From Bacteroidota bacterium (GTDB lineage Bacteria > Bacteroidota > Rhodothermia > Rhodothermales > UBA10348): a stretch of DNA of 64,000 nucleotides. Shown here one piece after another: positions 8,291-17,259 of this stretch. Both the position numbers and the translations under genes were made by a program. Location: contig JAJCYP010000015.1 of NCBI GenBank assembly GCA_029262855.1, forward strand, positions 1 through 64,000, given 5' to 3'. The first letter of the stretch is position 1, and each line of letters begins with the position of its first letter. Under the pieces are notes generated by a model, which did not search any database, was not told the DNA's origin, and saw nothing but the letters and a program-made list of their open reading frames with translations.

Positions 8291-8623
8291 ATGTCAGTTC
8301 CCGAAATTTCAGTCTCAGATCTGGCAGAACGCCGACAGGATGACCAGGCGCCAGAGTTCCTGCTTCTTGATGTGCGCCGGGAACAGGAGCGCAAGTTCGC
8401 CGACATTGGCGGCATCCACATCGAGATGTCGGAGATCCCAGGGCGCATTGGTGAACTGGAAGACTTCCTGGACCAGGAGATCGTGGTCTACTGCCGATCT
8501 GGTCAGAGATCCTCCCAGGTGGTCTACTTCCTGCGATCGCACGGCTTCTCTCGGGCCGTCAACCTGAGGGGCGGCATTCTGGCCTGGAGCCGCGAAATTG
8601 ATCCGGCCGTCCCACAGTATTGA
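8291..8623 (+). CDS. Single-domain rhodanese (sulfurtransferase)
   Basis: 110 residues forming one rhodanese domain. The active-site loop CRSGQRS (about residues 65-71, in VVYCRSGQRSSQVVYFLRSHGF) holds the catalytic Cys. The usual N-terminal LLDVRREQE strand and a C-terminal NLRGGILAW motif are present. It transfers sulfane sulfur to a thiophilic acceptor; the acceptor cannot be told from sequence. Its TGA overlaps the TTG start of miaA. The motif CRSGQRS rather than a phosphatase-like loop supports sulfurtransferase over arsenate-reductase activity. Confidence 0.88.
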   Translation: MSVPEISVSDLAERRQDDQAPEFLLLDVRREQERKFADIGGIHIEMSEIPGRIGELEDFLDQEIVVYCRSGQRSSQVVYFLRSHGFSRAVNLRGGILAWSREIDPAVPQY

Positions 8624-9567
8624 GCGCAGTATTGAGCACGCCGCGCATTCCGCTCCTCGCGGGTCCCACCGCGGCGGGAAAGTCTTCGGTTGCCATGGCG
8701 TGGGCAGAGCGCGAGTCGGGCGAAGTGGTTTCGTGCGACAGCCGGCAGCTCTACGCCGAGATGGAAGTCGGAACCGCCAAGCCCACCGGTGACGAACTCA
8801 AGCGGGTCCCGCACCACTTTGTCGGCGAAGCGAGCGTGGCAGATCCCTGGTCTGCCGGACGATTTGCCCGTGCGGCCGAAAAGCGCTTGACAGAGATTCT
8901 GGATCGGGATCACGCGCCCATCGTGGTCGGTGGCTCCACGCTCTACATCCAGGCACTCGTGGACGGCCTGGCGGATATTCCCCCAACCGACCCGGGCGTC
9001 CGGCAGGCTTTGAATGACAAGTTGACCCAGGTGGGCGCACAGGTGATGTATGAGGCCCTGCTTCGCGTCGATCCCGTATTCGCGGCCTCCCTGGATGAGA
9101 CCAAGAGTCAGCGCATCCTGCGCGGCCTTGAGGTCTACGCGTCAACCGGCCGACCGCTATCGAGCTATTTCGAGGCGGCTACACCTCCCTCCCACCGCTT
9201 CCACGTCATCGTCCTCAATATGGACAGGGAAACCCTGTACAGGAGGATCGATGCCCGAGTAGACCAAATGATGGCGGATGGGCTTCTGGCCGAGGTCCAC
9301 AGGCTCATGGAGGCCGGTTTTGATCCAAACGAGAATCCGCTTAGAACTATCGGCTACGCCGAACTGGCTCCGTGCCTGCTGGGTGAGCGGGAGGTCCCGG
9401 AAGCCGTCGCCCTGATCAAGCGTAACTCCAGACGCTACGCCAAGCGGCAGCTGACCTGGCTTCGGGGACGGGCAGATGCCGACTGGATGGAGGTGGATCC
9501 GGAGGCGCCGATCGAGCAGGCTGTTGAGACGTTAGACGGGATTCTGTCTGGGGACCAGGCGGAATAG
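8620..9567 (+). CDS. miaA: tRNA dimethylallyltransferase
   Basis: Transfers a dimethylallyl group to N6 of A37 in tRNAs that read UNN codons. The 315-residue length is typical. Key motifs are the P-loop GPTAAGKSS (about 15-23), DSRQLYAEMEVGTAKPT, and IVVGGSTLYIQALVDGL. The C-terminus (RNSRRYAKRQLTWLRG) carries the family's basic helix. A TTG start overlapping the rhodanese stop is chosen; another TTG lies four codons downstream, because a 12-base unit is tandemly duplicated here (CAGTATTGAGC at 8615 and 8627). The 3' end overlaps the convergent fusion gene by 36 bases. Confidence 0.93.
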   Translation: MSAVLSTPRIPLLAGPTAAGKSSVAMAWAERESGEVVSCDSRQLYAEMEVGTAKPTGDELKRVPHHFVGEASVADPWSAGRFARAAEKRLTEILDRDHAPIVVGGSTLYIQALVDGLADIPPTDPGVRQALNDKLTQVGAQVMYEALLRVDPVFAASLDETKSQRILRGLEVYASTGRPLSSYFEAATPPSHRFHVIVLNMDRETLYRRIDARVDQMMADGLLAEVHRLMEAGFDPNENPLRTIGYAELAPCLLGEREVPEAVALIKRNSRRYAKRQLTWLRGRADADWMEVDPEAPIEQAVETLDGILSGDQAE

Positions 9568-11382
9568 GTGCTTGCGGTGCAGGAGATTGTACCGGATCGA
9601 TTCGCCCGTAACCTCAAACCCTGCCTCCTCAAATCTGCCCCGCCAGCGGGCGGGGGATCCAAAGTGTGGAGGTGAGTCATCCCCACTGTCATCCCCTCTG
9701 TGGGGTTGGCGCAGACGATTGACCAGAGGGTCGAGAATCCGAAGTGCCCAGGACGAGACCGCGTCCGTCTGGACACTCTCGATCACAATCACCTCGCCAG
9801 AGACTGTACGACGGAGTTCGCGAAGACACGCCTGCGGATCCTTCGCATGGTGCAGACTGAAGACGGCGATGGCCGCGCTGAAGCTGTTGTCGCCGAATGG
9901 AAAAATCGAGCCGTCGTAGAGCACGAATTCGGGGGACCCATCGCCATCCGACACTTGGGGGCGCCCGTCCCGCACCTCCAGCACGGCCACCTGCTGATTC
10001 CTCAGGCGACCCAGGGCGGACGCCACATAGCCTTCTCCGCCTCCCAGATCGAGAATTGGGCCCGATCGTGTGGTCAGATAGGTGTCGGCCCACTCCGCCT
10101 TCCATCGCGCCCGCCTCCGAAGGGCACCGCTCACCCACCGGGGTCTGCCGGAGACGAGCCCCAGGACCAGCCAGCCCACCCAGCCGAGAACCACAAAAGG
10201 CCAATAGGGCCCGTCGACATACAGGAGATACGTCCCCAGCGACAGCACGCTCAGCCATTGCCAACCCCAGACCTCACGCCCTCGCAGTACTCCAAGCATC
10301 AGGAGCGGGTAGAGATACCACGGATGCACCGTCGTGGCAGTCACCAGGTAAAAGGCATAGGTATAGAACAGAACGTCCTCGAGACGAGGGCGACGACGCC
10401 ACGCCCAGAGTCCGATTCCCGAAACTCCCACCAGAAACAGCCATCGGAGAAACGGGCCCAGCTGCTTGCTCCAGTCCTCTCCGGTCAGGCTTCCGAGGAC
10501 TTCCTTGGCCGCGTAATACGGACCCGCGTTGAACTCGAAGTATCGGACGTAGAGGTCCAGGGACTGCCGGACGTTCTCAAGAACGAAGGGGGCGACAAAC
10601 GGCAGCGTCAGCACACCCGCAACCAGGATCCCGACAAGAACTGCGGTCCTTTTCCGAAGGAAGGCCGGTGCAACCAGCGCTGGCCATATTTTGATGAGGG
10701 CGGCCACGGCCACCAGGCCACCCGCGACGTTCCAGCGCCCTTTTCTGGAGAGCAGGACGGCAGCCGCCAGGGGCAGCGCAAGGAGAACATCCGTGTGACC
10801 CTGTCCGGCACCGGCGACCACCATGGCCGGATTCCAGGCAAAGAGCATGAGAAGGCCCGGACTGACGGCCCTCGCCAGCATGAACAGGGCAAGAACCTCA
10901 AGCAGCACGACGAGGGCCTTCCAGACGTAGAAGAATCGGGGGGAGCTTCCCCGACTGAGCCAGGACGTTGCGGCAAACAGGTACTGGGAGACCGGTGGGT
11001 AGACCGAATAGAATGCGGAGGAGTTGAGCGCCTCAAAGGTCGCCGCGCCGCGGTACCTGGCAAGTGCCGTATCTGCAGGCACGAACTGGTAGGGATTGAT
11101 GCCGTCCATCACCAGCATTCCGTCCCACGCGTAGCGGAACGTGTCGTCGGAGAGACCCGCGGGCACGGCCAGCCAACCGATTCGCACTACCACGGCCACA
11201 ACCAGCACGCTGCGAAGCCCTGGCGCTCCCCGCCAATGGATGAGGGCTACCAGTGCTGCGGCAGCGAACCAAGATGCCACCATCCAGGTCCAGAGCCCGC
11301 GGTCCAGAGCCGCAAAGATGGCCGCGGCCGAAAGCACCAGATAGGCACCGACGAGGAGCCGGGAGAGCCGGGAGGAGCTCAC
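9532..11382 (-). CDS. GT-C-type membrane glycosyltransferase fused to a SAM-dependent methyltransferase
   Basis: 616 residues. The first 410 or so are a polytopic membrane protein of the GT-C/GT87-like (DUF2029) kind, with about ten hydrophobic helices and the acidic loop LSDDTFRYAWDGMLVMDGINPY near residue 80. Such enzymes use polyprenyl-phosphate sugars. From about 430 a class I methyltransferase follows, with SAM motif I ILDLGGGEGY and a post-motif DNSFSAAIAVFSLHH. The GTG start overlaps the RsbW-like gene's stop (GTGA). A joint role in building and methylating a surface glycolipid is inference. The fusion is unusual: no stop or frameshift separates the two parts. Confidence 0.75.
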   Translation of the reverse strand: MSSSRLSRLLVGAYLVLSAAAIFAALDRGLWTWMVASWFAAAALVALIHWRGAPGLRSVLVVAVVVRIGWLAVPAGLSDDTFRYAWDGMLVMDGINPYQFVPADTALARYRGAATFEALNSSAFYSVYPPVSQYLFAATSWLSRGSSPRFFYVWKALVVLLEVLALFMLARAVSPGLLMLFAWNPAMVVAGAGQGHTDVLLALPLAAAVLLSRKGRWNVAGGLVAVAALIKIWPALVAPAFLRKRTAVLVGILVAGVLTLPFVAPFVLENVRQSLDLYVRYFEFNAGPYYAAKEVLGSLTGEDWSKQLGPFLRWLFLVGVSGIGLWAWRRRPRLEDVLFYTYAFYLVTATTVHPWYLYPLLMLGVLRGREVWGWQWLSVLSLGTYLLYVDGPYWPFVVLGWVGWLVLGLVSGRPRWVSGALRRRARWKAEWADTYLTTRSGPILDLGGGEGYVASALGRLRNQQVAVLEVRDGRPQVSDGDGSPEFVLYDGSIFPFGDNSFSAAIAVFSLHHAKDPQACLRELRRTVSGEVIVIESVQTDAVSSWALRILDPLVNRLRQPHRGDDSGDDSPPHFGSPARWRGRFEEAGFEVTGESIRYNLLHRKHLFRLVPRQNPV

Positions 11383-11786
11383 GACCCGGTCTTGAACCGC
11401 ATCACGACCCGACGGCCGCCGTTCTCGTACACGACCTCGTCCGCGATCTCCTCGATCAGGTAGACGCCTCGTCCCCCGTCCGCAAGGATATTTTCCTCCG
11501 CCAGCGGATTGGGCAGGTCGGTCGGGGCAAATCCGGACCCTTCATCCTCGACGGAAACCTCAACCAGCGTCGGTGTCGCCTCATACCGGATGTGTACGGA
11601 CTTGCTGGCGTCATGCCCATTGCCGTGCTCTATCGCATTCGTCACGGCCTCCGTGGTGACGAGCACGATGTTGTAGACCAACTCATCGTCCAGGCCGAGG
11701 GGGGAAAGGAACTGGTCCGTTTCCTCCACCACATTATCCATGTGCTCAAGCGAACTCTCGAGCTTCAGCTGACGATGTAGCCGCAT
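11379..11786 (-). CDS. RsbW-like anti-sigma factor / serine kinase (HATPase_c_2)
   Basis: 135 residues of GHKL ATPase fold. The N box is at about 45-56 (TEAVTNAIEHGN), G1 is DEGSGF at about 81-86, and G2 is GGRGVYLIEEIAD at about 103-115. Proteins of this kind bind a sigma factor or phosphorylate an STAS anti-anti-sigma protein in partner-switching pathways. No STAS protein, PP2C phosphatase or target sigma lies next to it. It sits between a cytosolic glycosyltransferase and the membrane GT-C fusion and overlaps the latter by four bases, so expression is coupled to envelope-sugar genes. Confidence 0.85.
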   Translation of the reverse strand: MRLHRQLKLESSLEHMDNVVEETDQFLSPLGLDDELVYNIVLVTTEAVTNAIEHGNGHDASKSVHIRYEATPTLVEVSVEDEGSGFAPTDLPNPLAEENILADGGRGVYLIEEIADEVVYENGGRRVVMRFKTGS

Positions 11787-11821
11787 CTGACGCGTGGGAT
11801 TTGGTCTGGGGGAGGCCGAAC

Positions 11822-13111
11822 TTATGAAGTAGCGCGGTCCAGAACATCGGCGAGTTTACCAGTTAGGACCTGCCGATCATAACCGGCCACAAAGGCGGGA
11901 TCCGGTTCTGGAAGCGCGCCCTTCTCCCAGGCCCTGAAGATGCGCGCGAGTGTCCGGTAGATCGCCTCCGGGTCGTCTGGATGTGCAGTCCACGAGGCGC
12001 CGTAGGCTTCGAGCATCTCGTGCGCCGCGCCGCGCGGGACGATGCCAAGGATGGGAATGGACGCCCCGGCATATGCGAACAGCTTTCCGGTCGAGATCCC
12101 CCGCTGTCCCGGCCCCTCCCCGACCACCAACCAGGCGACGTCCGCTCGAGAAACCCGAGACATCGCCTCTCGGTGCCTCTCGTAGGGAAGGATCTCCACG
12201 ACATCTTGGAGAGCGAGTGCCGAGAGAAGCGGCCTGCACTCATCGGGGAACAGCCCCACGAACGTCGCCCGGACACGTCCGGCGACATCGGGATTCCGGC
12301 GGATGAGTTCGGCTAGACCCCTCAGGAATGGCTCGGGCGTTTGCCGATCATAGAACACGCCCGTGTACATGAAATGCAGTTGGTCGGACTGCGGCGAAGG
12401 GTTCGCAGATGTCTTCGGGTAGTCATCCGGATCAAATCCCTGAGGAATGACCGTCACGGGGACTCCAAGACGATCGTAGATGGCTCCAGCGAGTACGGGG
12501 TTGATCGTAACGATTGCGTCAGCCTGCCCACCGGCCCGGCGCTCCAGGGCCCCGTGCGCGGCGCGATGGAGGGGGGTTGGATACACGTGGCGCGGGTTGC
12601 CGAGCCAATCGTCGCGGTAATCCAGAACCAGAGGCAGTCGAAACTTCCTGGCCAGTCTCGCGGCCACCATGTGACTGGAGTAGGGCGGCGCGGTCGAGAG
12701 TATGACGTCGAAAGCGCCCCCCCGAAGCAGGCGTGCCGCTTCCCGATAGGCGAAGGGCATCCAGCCGACCTTGTTGTCCGGCAAGAATATCCACTGGCTC
12801 AAGGTCGACAGAAGCTTTCGCCGTCCCTCCGGCGGCAACTTCACCGAGGTTGACGTGCCGAACACCCGGGTAGGATCCACAGACCGCGTGCGGTGGATCG
12901 GGATTCGCCTCTCGGTCAACTCGCGCAGGAGGTCCTCGTCGAAGGCAAAATACCCGCCCGGCTCGGCCGTCAGGACGGTTGGATTCCACCCGCTATCCGG
13001 GAGGTACTTGACAAATTTGGCGATCCGCTGGACTCCACTCAATCCGAGTGGCGGGAAGTAGTAGGCCAGGACCAATACGTTCCGCGGTGCGCCGGTCCGG
13101 ACATCTGTCAT
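11822..13111 (-). CDS. GT4-like glycosyltransferase
   Basis: 429 residues of GT-B fold. The N-terminal acceptor domain has the motif LVLAYYFPPLGLSGVQR, with the Gly-rich loop. The C-terminal donor domain contains LHFMYTGVFYDRQTPEPFL and the region GISTGKLFAYAGASIPILGIVP, which replaces the usual E-x7-E motif. Acceptor and sugar cannot be deduced. The start overlaps the nitroreductase stop by four bases (ATGA). It probably works with the downstream GT-C fusion on a cell-surface glycan, which is inference from colinearity. Confidence 0.85.
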   Translation of the reverse strand: MTDVRTGAPRNVLVLAYYFPPLGLSGVQRIAKFVKYLPDSGWNPTVLTAEPGGYFAFDEDLLRELTERRIPIHRTRSVDPTRVFGTSTSVKLPPEGRRKLLSTLSQWIFLPDNKVGWMPFAYREAARLLRGGAFDVILSTAPPYSSHMVAARLARKFRLPLVLDYRDDWLGNPRHVYPTPLHRAAHGALERRAGGQADAIVTINPVLAGAIYDRLGVPVTVIPQGFDPDDYPKTSANPSPQSDQLHFMYTGVFYDRQTPEPFLRGLAELIRRNPDVAGRVRATFVGLFPDECRPLLSALALQDVVEILPYERHREAMSRVSRADVAWLVVGEGPGQRGISTGKLFAYAGASIPILGIVPRGAAHEMLEAYGASWTAHPDDPEAIYRTLARIFRAWEKGALPEPDPAFVAGYDRQVLTGKLADVLDRATS

Positions 13112-13779
13112 CGAACGGTCGCGATGTCCTCGACCGGCTTCCGGGTCAATTCCGGAACCCGCGTACCGGCAGCCGCATGCCCCGTCACCAGAATCAGATA
13201 CGCCTGTTCCCTTTTAGGCCTCCCGAGGATCTCCCGGAGAAAGCTCATCGGGCTGGGCGTGTGCGTCAGTGTCGAGAGTCCAGACATGTGAAGCGCCGAG
13301 ATGAGCATGCCCGTGGCGATACCGACTGATTCCTGGACGTAATAATTCTTGATTCGGGCCCCTTCGCTGTCCTCACCATATCGCTCCGCAAACACCACGA
13401 TGAGTGCCGGTGCCGTCTCCAGGAACGGCTTTTCCGCGTCGGTACCCAGGGGCGCGAGGGCCTCAAGCCATTCGTCGGGGGCACGACCACTGTAGAACGC
13501 TCGCTCCTCTTCTTCGGCGGCCTCACGAATCTGCTTTTTAACGTCAGGATCCTGCACCACGACAAAGTGCCAGGGTTGCCTGTGAGCACCGCTCGGGGCG
13601 GTTCCGGCCGTCCGGATGCACTCGAGGAGAACTTCCGTGTCCACTGGGCGGGGCGCGTAGTCCCTCACTGTTCTGCGTCCGTCCATCTGCGCTCTGAAAC
13701 TGCGGGCGCGCTCCAGGCGCTCCGCGTCGTCGCATGGGAACGGATGCGAGTAGGGAATGGTGGGGAGTCTATTGGCCAC
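13108..13779 (-). CDS. Nitroreductase-fold flavoprotein resembling iodotyrosine deiodinase
   Basis: 223 residues of the FMN-dependent nitroreductase superfamily (RRTVRDYAPRPVD near 35-47; TAPSGAHRQPWHFVVVQDP near 60-78). The active-site lid carries Glu92, Tyr96 and Lys117. Their spacings, +4 and +21, equal those of the substrate-binding triad of mammalian iodotyrosine deiodinase (Glu157, Tyr161 and Lys182 in human). This supports a halotyrosine dehalogenase-like enzyme over a generic nitroreductase. It overlaps the downstream glycosyltransferase gene by four bases. Substrate and physiological role are unproven. Confidence 0.85.
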   Translation of the reverse strand: MANRLPTIPYSHPFPCDDAERLERARSFRAQMDGRRTVRDYAPRPVDTEVLLECIRTAGTAPSGAHRQPWHFVVVQDPDVKKQIREAAEEEERAFYSGRAPDEWLEALAPLGTDAEKPFLETAPALIVVFAERYGEDSEGARIKNYYVQESVGIATGMLISALHMSGLSTLTHTPSPMSFLREILGRPKREQAYLILVTGHAAAGTRVPELTRKPVEDIATVR

Positions 13780-13800
13780 AGCGGGTTGGGGTCTCTGGAT

Positions 13801-14886
13801 TCAGATCCTGACGAGGTCTCTTGGAACGTCCGTAACCAGATCGCACCCGCCTGGTCGGAGGACAACGATGTCCTCGATGCGAATCCCGAACTGGCCTTCA
13901 AGGTAGATACCGGGCTCCAGCGTCACCACACACCCATCAGGCAGCGCGGCTTCGGAGCGGAATGAAACAGACGGGGCCTCATGGATCTCCAGGCCTACGC
14001 CGTGGCCCAGGCTGTGGGAAAATGCGGGCCCCATGCCTCCCTTCTCGATGACCGAGCGCGCTACCGCATCCAGATCACAGGCCCGCATTCCGGCGTACGC
14101 CTTGTCGGCGGCTTGCCCGAGTGCGCACAAGACGAGGTCAAAACCGTCCAGAAACTCCTGGGCCGGCGTCCCAAACACCATCATGCGGGTCATGTCGCTG
14201 GCGTAGCCATCCAGGAAACAGCCCATGTCCACCAGAATCGGATCGCCGGCCTTCAATCGGCGCGGACCGGGCCTGCCGTGGGGCAGCGCGGCGTTCTCCC
14301 CGAATCCGACGATGGGGTCAAACGACATTCGCTGGGCTCCCGCTGACAGATGTCTGCAGGTGATCTCCGCGGCCAACTCGGATTCTGACATGCCCTCCCG
14401 AACCAGCCTCGGGAGTGTGCGGAATACAGACTCGGTCAACCGCTGTGCGCTCTCGATCGCCCCGAGTTCTACTGAGTCTTTGGTGGCCCTCAATGGAGAA
14501 ACCAAGTCCTTCTGATGGTGGAATACCAGATCGCGGCCCTCGGCGTCCTCCTCCAGGTCCTCCAATTGCGCCAGCGTGACGTGCTCAGCCTGCAACGTGA
14601 CCGTCGACCCTTCAGGAATAAGCGTGCCCACAGCGTGCCTCAGGAGGCCTCCCGCGGTGATGTGAACCTGGCAGGCGCTGACTTCCCGGGACGCCTGCTC
14701 GGTGTATCGCCCGTCGGTCAGAAGGTGGGCACGGTCGCTCAGAACCAGCACTCCGTTCGATCCCGAAAAGCCGGTAGCCCACCTGATATCCGGCAGAGAC
14801 GTCACAAGGACAACGCCGGGGGCACGCTCACGGATTCTCTGGAGCCGGCCGACCCAGTCAATCACTCCATCGGAGGTCCTCCCCAT
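13801..14886 (-). CDS. M24 family Xaa-Pro aminopeptidase
   Basis: 361 residues: a creatinase-like N-terminal domain (VVLVTSLPDIRWATGFSGSN) and a pita-bread metallopeptidase domain. The dinuclear metal ligands are visible in order: two Asp in ILVDMGCFLDGYASDMTR, His in SHSLGHGVGLEIHE, Glu in TLEPGIYL and Glu in FGIRIEDIVVL. It probably removes N-terminal residues before proline. The ATG overlaps the guaB stop (TGATG); a GTG one codon upstream is less likely. No signal peptide is seen, so it is cytosolic. Confidence 0.9.
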   Translation of the reverse strand: MGRTSDGVIDWVGRLQRIRERAPGVVLVTSLPDIRWATGFSGSNGVLVLSDRAHLLTDGRYTEQASREVSACQVHITAGGLLRHAVGTLIPEGSTVTLQAEHVTLAQLEDLEEDAEGRDLVFHHQKDLVSPLRATKDSVELGAIESAQRLTESVFRTLPRLVREGMSESELAAEITCRHLSAGAQRMSFDPIVGFGENAALPHGRPGPRRLKAGDPILVDMGCFLDGYASDMTRMMVFGTPAQEFLDGFDLVLCALGQAADKAYAGMRACDLDAVARSVIEKGGMGPAFSHSLGHGVGLEIHEAPSVSFRSEAALPDGCVVTLEPGIYLEGQFGIRIEDIVVLRPGGCDLVTDVPRDLVRI

Positions 14887-16394
14887 CACCGCCGGGAGGC
14901 GTAGTTGGGTGCTTCCTTCGTGATCATGACATTGTGCGGATGGCTTTCCGCGAATCCAGAGGCGGTGATTCTGACAAACTGCGCCTTTTCGTGGAGGTCA
15001 CGAATCGTGGGGCAACCGCAGTAGCCCATCGCCGCCCGGAGTCCTCCCACCATCTGGTAGGCCACCTCCCGTAGCGTTCCGGAGTAGGGCACCCGGCCCT
15101 CAATCCCTTCGGGGACGAGTTTCTTGATGTCATCCTCCACGTCCTGGAAGTATCGATCCTTGCTTCCATCTTCCATCGCGCCAATCGAACCCATGCCGCG
15201 GTAGGATTTAAACTTCCGACCCTCGAGGAGAATCGTCTCGCCGGGACTCTCCTCGACCCGTGCGAAGAGGCCTCCGATCATGACGCTCTCCGCGCCGGCC
15301 GCGAGCGCCTTGGGCACGTCGCCCGTGACCTTGATACCTCCGTCAGCAATGATCGGGATATCGGCGGCGCGTCCCACGGCGGCGCATTCCATAACCGCGG
15401 TCAACTGCGGCACGCCCACGCCGGCCACGATACGCGTGGTGCATATGGAGCCAGGACCGATGCCGACCTTTACCGCGTCGGCTCCTGCGTCGATGAGGTC
15501 CGCTGTGGCCTCGGCCGTAGCGACGTTGCCTGCCACGATGTCGAGGTCGGGATACTTGGACTTGACCGCCCGGACGGCACGGAGGACTCCTTCGGAGTGC
15601 CCATGAGCCGTGTCAATCGTGACGAAGTCGACATCAGCCGCCACCAGAGCCGCCACGCGGTCCAGAATGTCCGGCGTGATACCAACGGCGGCCCCGACAC
15701 GGAGTCTCCCGTGGTCGTCCTTGCACGCGTGGGGAAACTGCTTCTTCTTCTGTATGTCCTTGAACGTGATCAGGCCCTTCAGGCGACCCTCGGCATCCAC
15801 AACAGGCAGTTTCTCAATCTTGTGCTCCTGAAGCCTTGCCTCGGCTTCCTCCAGCGTGGTACCGATGGGCGCGGTCACCAGCGGCGCCGGCGTCATGATC
15901 TCGCTGAGCTTTGCGCTGCCGTCCATTTCGAACCGGAGATCCCGGTTCGTCACAATGCCCACCAACACGTCGTCTTTGTTCACCACCGGAATCCCACCGA
16001 TCGAGTACCGGGCCATCTGAGCACGGGCGTCGGCAACCGTGTCATCCGGCGCACTCGTGATGGGATCGATAATCATTCCGCTTTCCGAACGCTTGACGCG
16101 TCTCACCTCCGCCGCCTGCTGCTCGATACTCATGCTCTTGTGCAGGACACCGACTCCCCCCTCCCGCGCCAGCGCGATCGCCAGGTCGGATTCCGTCACG
16201 GTATCCATGGCCGCGGAGACCAGCGGAATATTGATCCTGATGTTGCGCGTCAGACGGCTCGCGGTGGAAACCTCACGAGGCATGACATCGGAGCGGGCAG
16301 GCACCAGGAGGACGTCGTCGTAGGTAAGGCCCTCGCCGCGTATTTTCGAGGACATGGCTGTGGCGGCCTGCTCCAGAAGATCCAGGGGCTGCAT
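14886..16394 (-). CDS. guaB: IMP dehydrogenase
   Basis: Oxidises IMP to XMP with NAD, the committed step to GMP. The (beta/alpha)8 barrel is interrupted by two CBS motifs (about residues 110-230: [20 protein letters not shown] and [19 protein letters not shown]). The catalytic Cys loop is [15 protein letters not shown] and the mobile flap region is [10 protein letters not shown]. Length (502) is normal. The ATG at 16394 lies one base after the upstream pseudouridine-synthase stop; an internal ATG at 16355 ([16 protein letters not shown]) matches the usual N-terminus and may be the true start. Confidence 0.95.
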   Translation of the reverse strand: MQPLDLLEQAATAMSSKIRGEGLTYDDVLLVPARSDVMPREVSTASRLTRNIRINIPLVSAAMDTVTESDLAIALAREGGVGVLHKSMSIEQQAAEVRRVKRSESGMIIDPITSAPDDTVADARAQMARYSIGGIPVVNKDDVLVGIVTNRDLRFEMDGSAKLSEIMTPAPLVTAPIGTTLEEAEARLQEHKIEKLPVVDAEGRLKGLITFKDIQKKKQFPHACKDDHGRLRVGAAVGITPDILDRVAALVAADVDFVTIDTAHGHSEGVLRAVRAVKSKYPDLDIVAGNVATAEATADLIDAGADAVKVGIGPGSICTTRIVAGVGVPQLTAVMECAAVGRAADIPIIADGGIKVTGDVPKALAAGAESVMIGGLFARVEESPGETILLEGRKFKSYRGMGSIGAMEDGSKDRYFQDVEDDIKKLVPEGIEGRVPYSGTLREVAYQMVGGLRAAMGYCGCPTIRDLHEKAQFVRITASGFAESHPHNVMITKEAPNYASRR

Positions 16395-16395
16395 A

Positions 16396-17259
16396 TTATC
16401 GTTTCATTTTGACGGCCCGATAGAGCCGACTTACTTCCTTGTCCGTCAGTTTGCGCCACTTGCCGCGACGCACACCACTGGTTGTCACCCCGGCATAGCG
16501 CACGCGCTCCAGTTGCTTGACTTCATGCCCGAGGGCTTCAAACATGCGCCGGACAATCCGGTTGCGGCCCGAGTGCATGGCAACTCCGACCTCAGTCAGA
16601 TCACCGGGCGTCAAATAGGCGGCCTGATCGGCTTGGGCCAGGCCGTCCTCCAGTCCGATGCCAGTCAGGAGGCGACCGATCTCCTGTTCGGTGACCTTGC
16701 GTCCCGTTCGCACTCGATAGAGTTTCTCCACCTCGTAAGACGGGTGCATCAGGCGATGTGCCAACTCCCCATCAGACGAAAGAAGCAGCGCACCCGTCGT
16801 ATCGCGGTCCAATCGGCCAACCGGAAATAGAGCCGACTTGATCTCCTCGGGTACGTCAATCAGGTCCAGCACTGTCTGCCTGCCCTTCTCGTCGCTCTTG
16901 GTGGTGATAGCCCCCGACGGCTTGTTGAGCAGGATATAAACGCCTCCTACGGCCGTGATCACCTTTCCATTAACCTTGACCTCGTTCGTGGCGAGGACCT
17001 GCGTCGAATAGTCGGATACGACTGCTCCGTCGAGTTCCACGAGTCCACTCTTGATCATCTCATCGGCCTCGCGTCTGGAGCAGACTCCCGAACGGGCTAT
17101 GAAGCGATTGATCCGCATCGGGAAAGACGCGGCATCCGCTTTGGGGACCTCGGTGGCCGGATCCTTGACGCGCTTGCCGTCCTTCCACCGGGGTGCCGGC
17201 TTTCGGGAACGGCTGCTGTCGGGCTTCGGCCGACGGGCTTTGGGATTCGGGCGCTTCAT
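16396..17259 (-). CDS. rluB: RluB-family rRNA pseudouridine synthase
   Basis: 287 residues. A basic Pro/Lys/Arg-rich N-terminal tail of about 45 residues comes first. An S4 RNA-binding domain follows (MRINRFIARSGVCSRREADEMI, about 48-100). The RsuA-type catalytic domain contains FPVGRLDRDTTGALLL, whose Asp is the nucleophile. This family modifies the 23S rRNA peptidyl-transferase region (U2605 in E. coli); the exact target is inferred. The start overlaps the scpB stop by four bases. The gene order scpA-scpB-rluB is widely conserved and supports the assignment. Confidence 0.92.
   Translation of the reverse strand: MKRPNPKARRPKPDSSRSRKPAPRWKDGKRVKDPATEVPKADAASFPMRINRFIARSGVCSRREADEMIKSGLVELDGAVVSDYSTQVLATNEVKVNGKVITAVGGVYILLNKPSGAITTKSDEKGRQTVLDLIDVPEEIKSALFPVGRLDRDTTGALLLSSDGELAHRLMHPSYEVEKLYRVRTGRKVTEQEIGRLLTGIGLEDGLAQADQAAYLTPGDLTEVGVAMHSGRNRIVRRMFEALGHEVKQLERVRYAGVTTSGVRRGKWRKLTDKEVSRLYRAVKMKR

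Noticed and set aside
9700-11463. A 587-codon open frame on the plus strand opposite the GT-C/methyltransferase gene
   Set aside because: The minus-strand product has clear domains and SAM motifs. The plus frame is low-complexity, Pro/Arg/His-rich and matches nothing; it is a high-GC antisense artefact.
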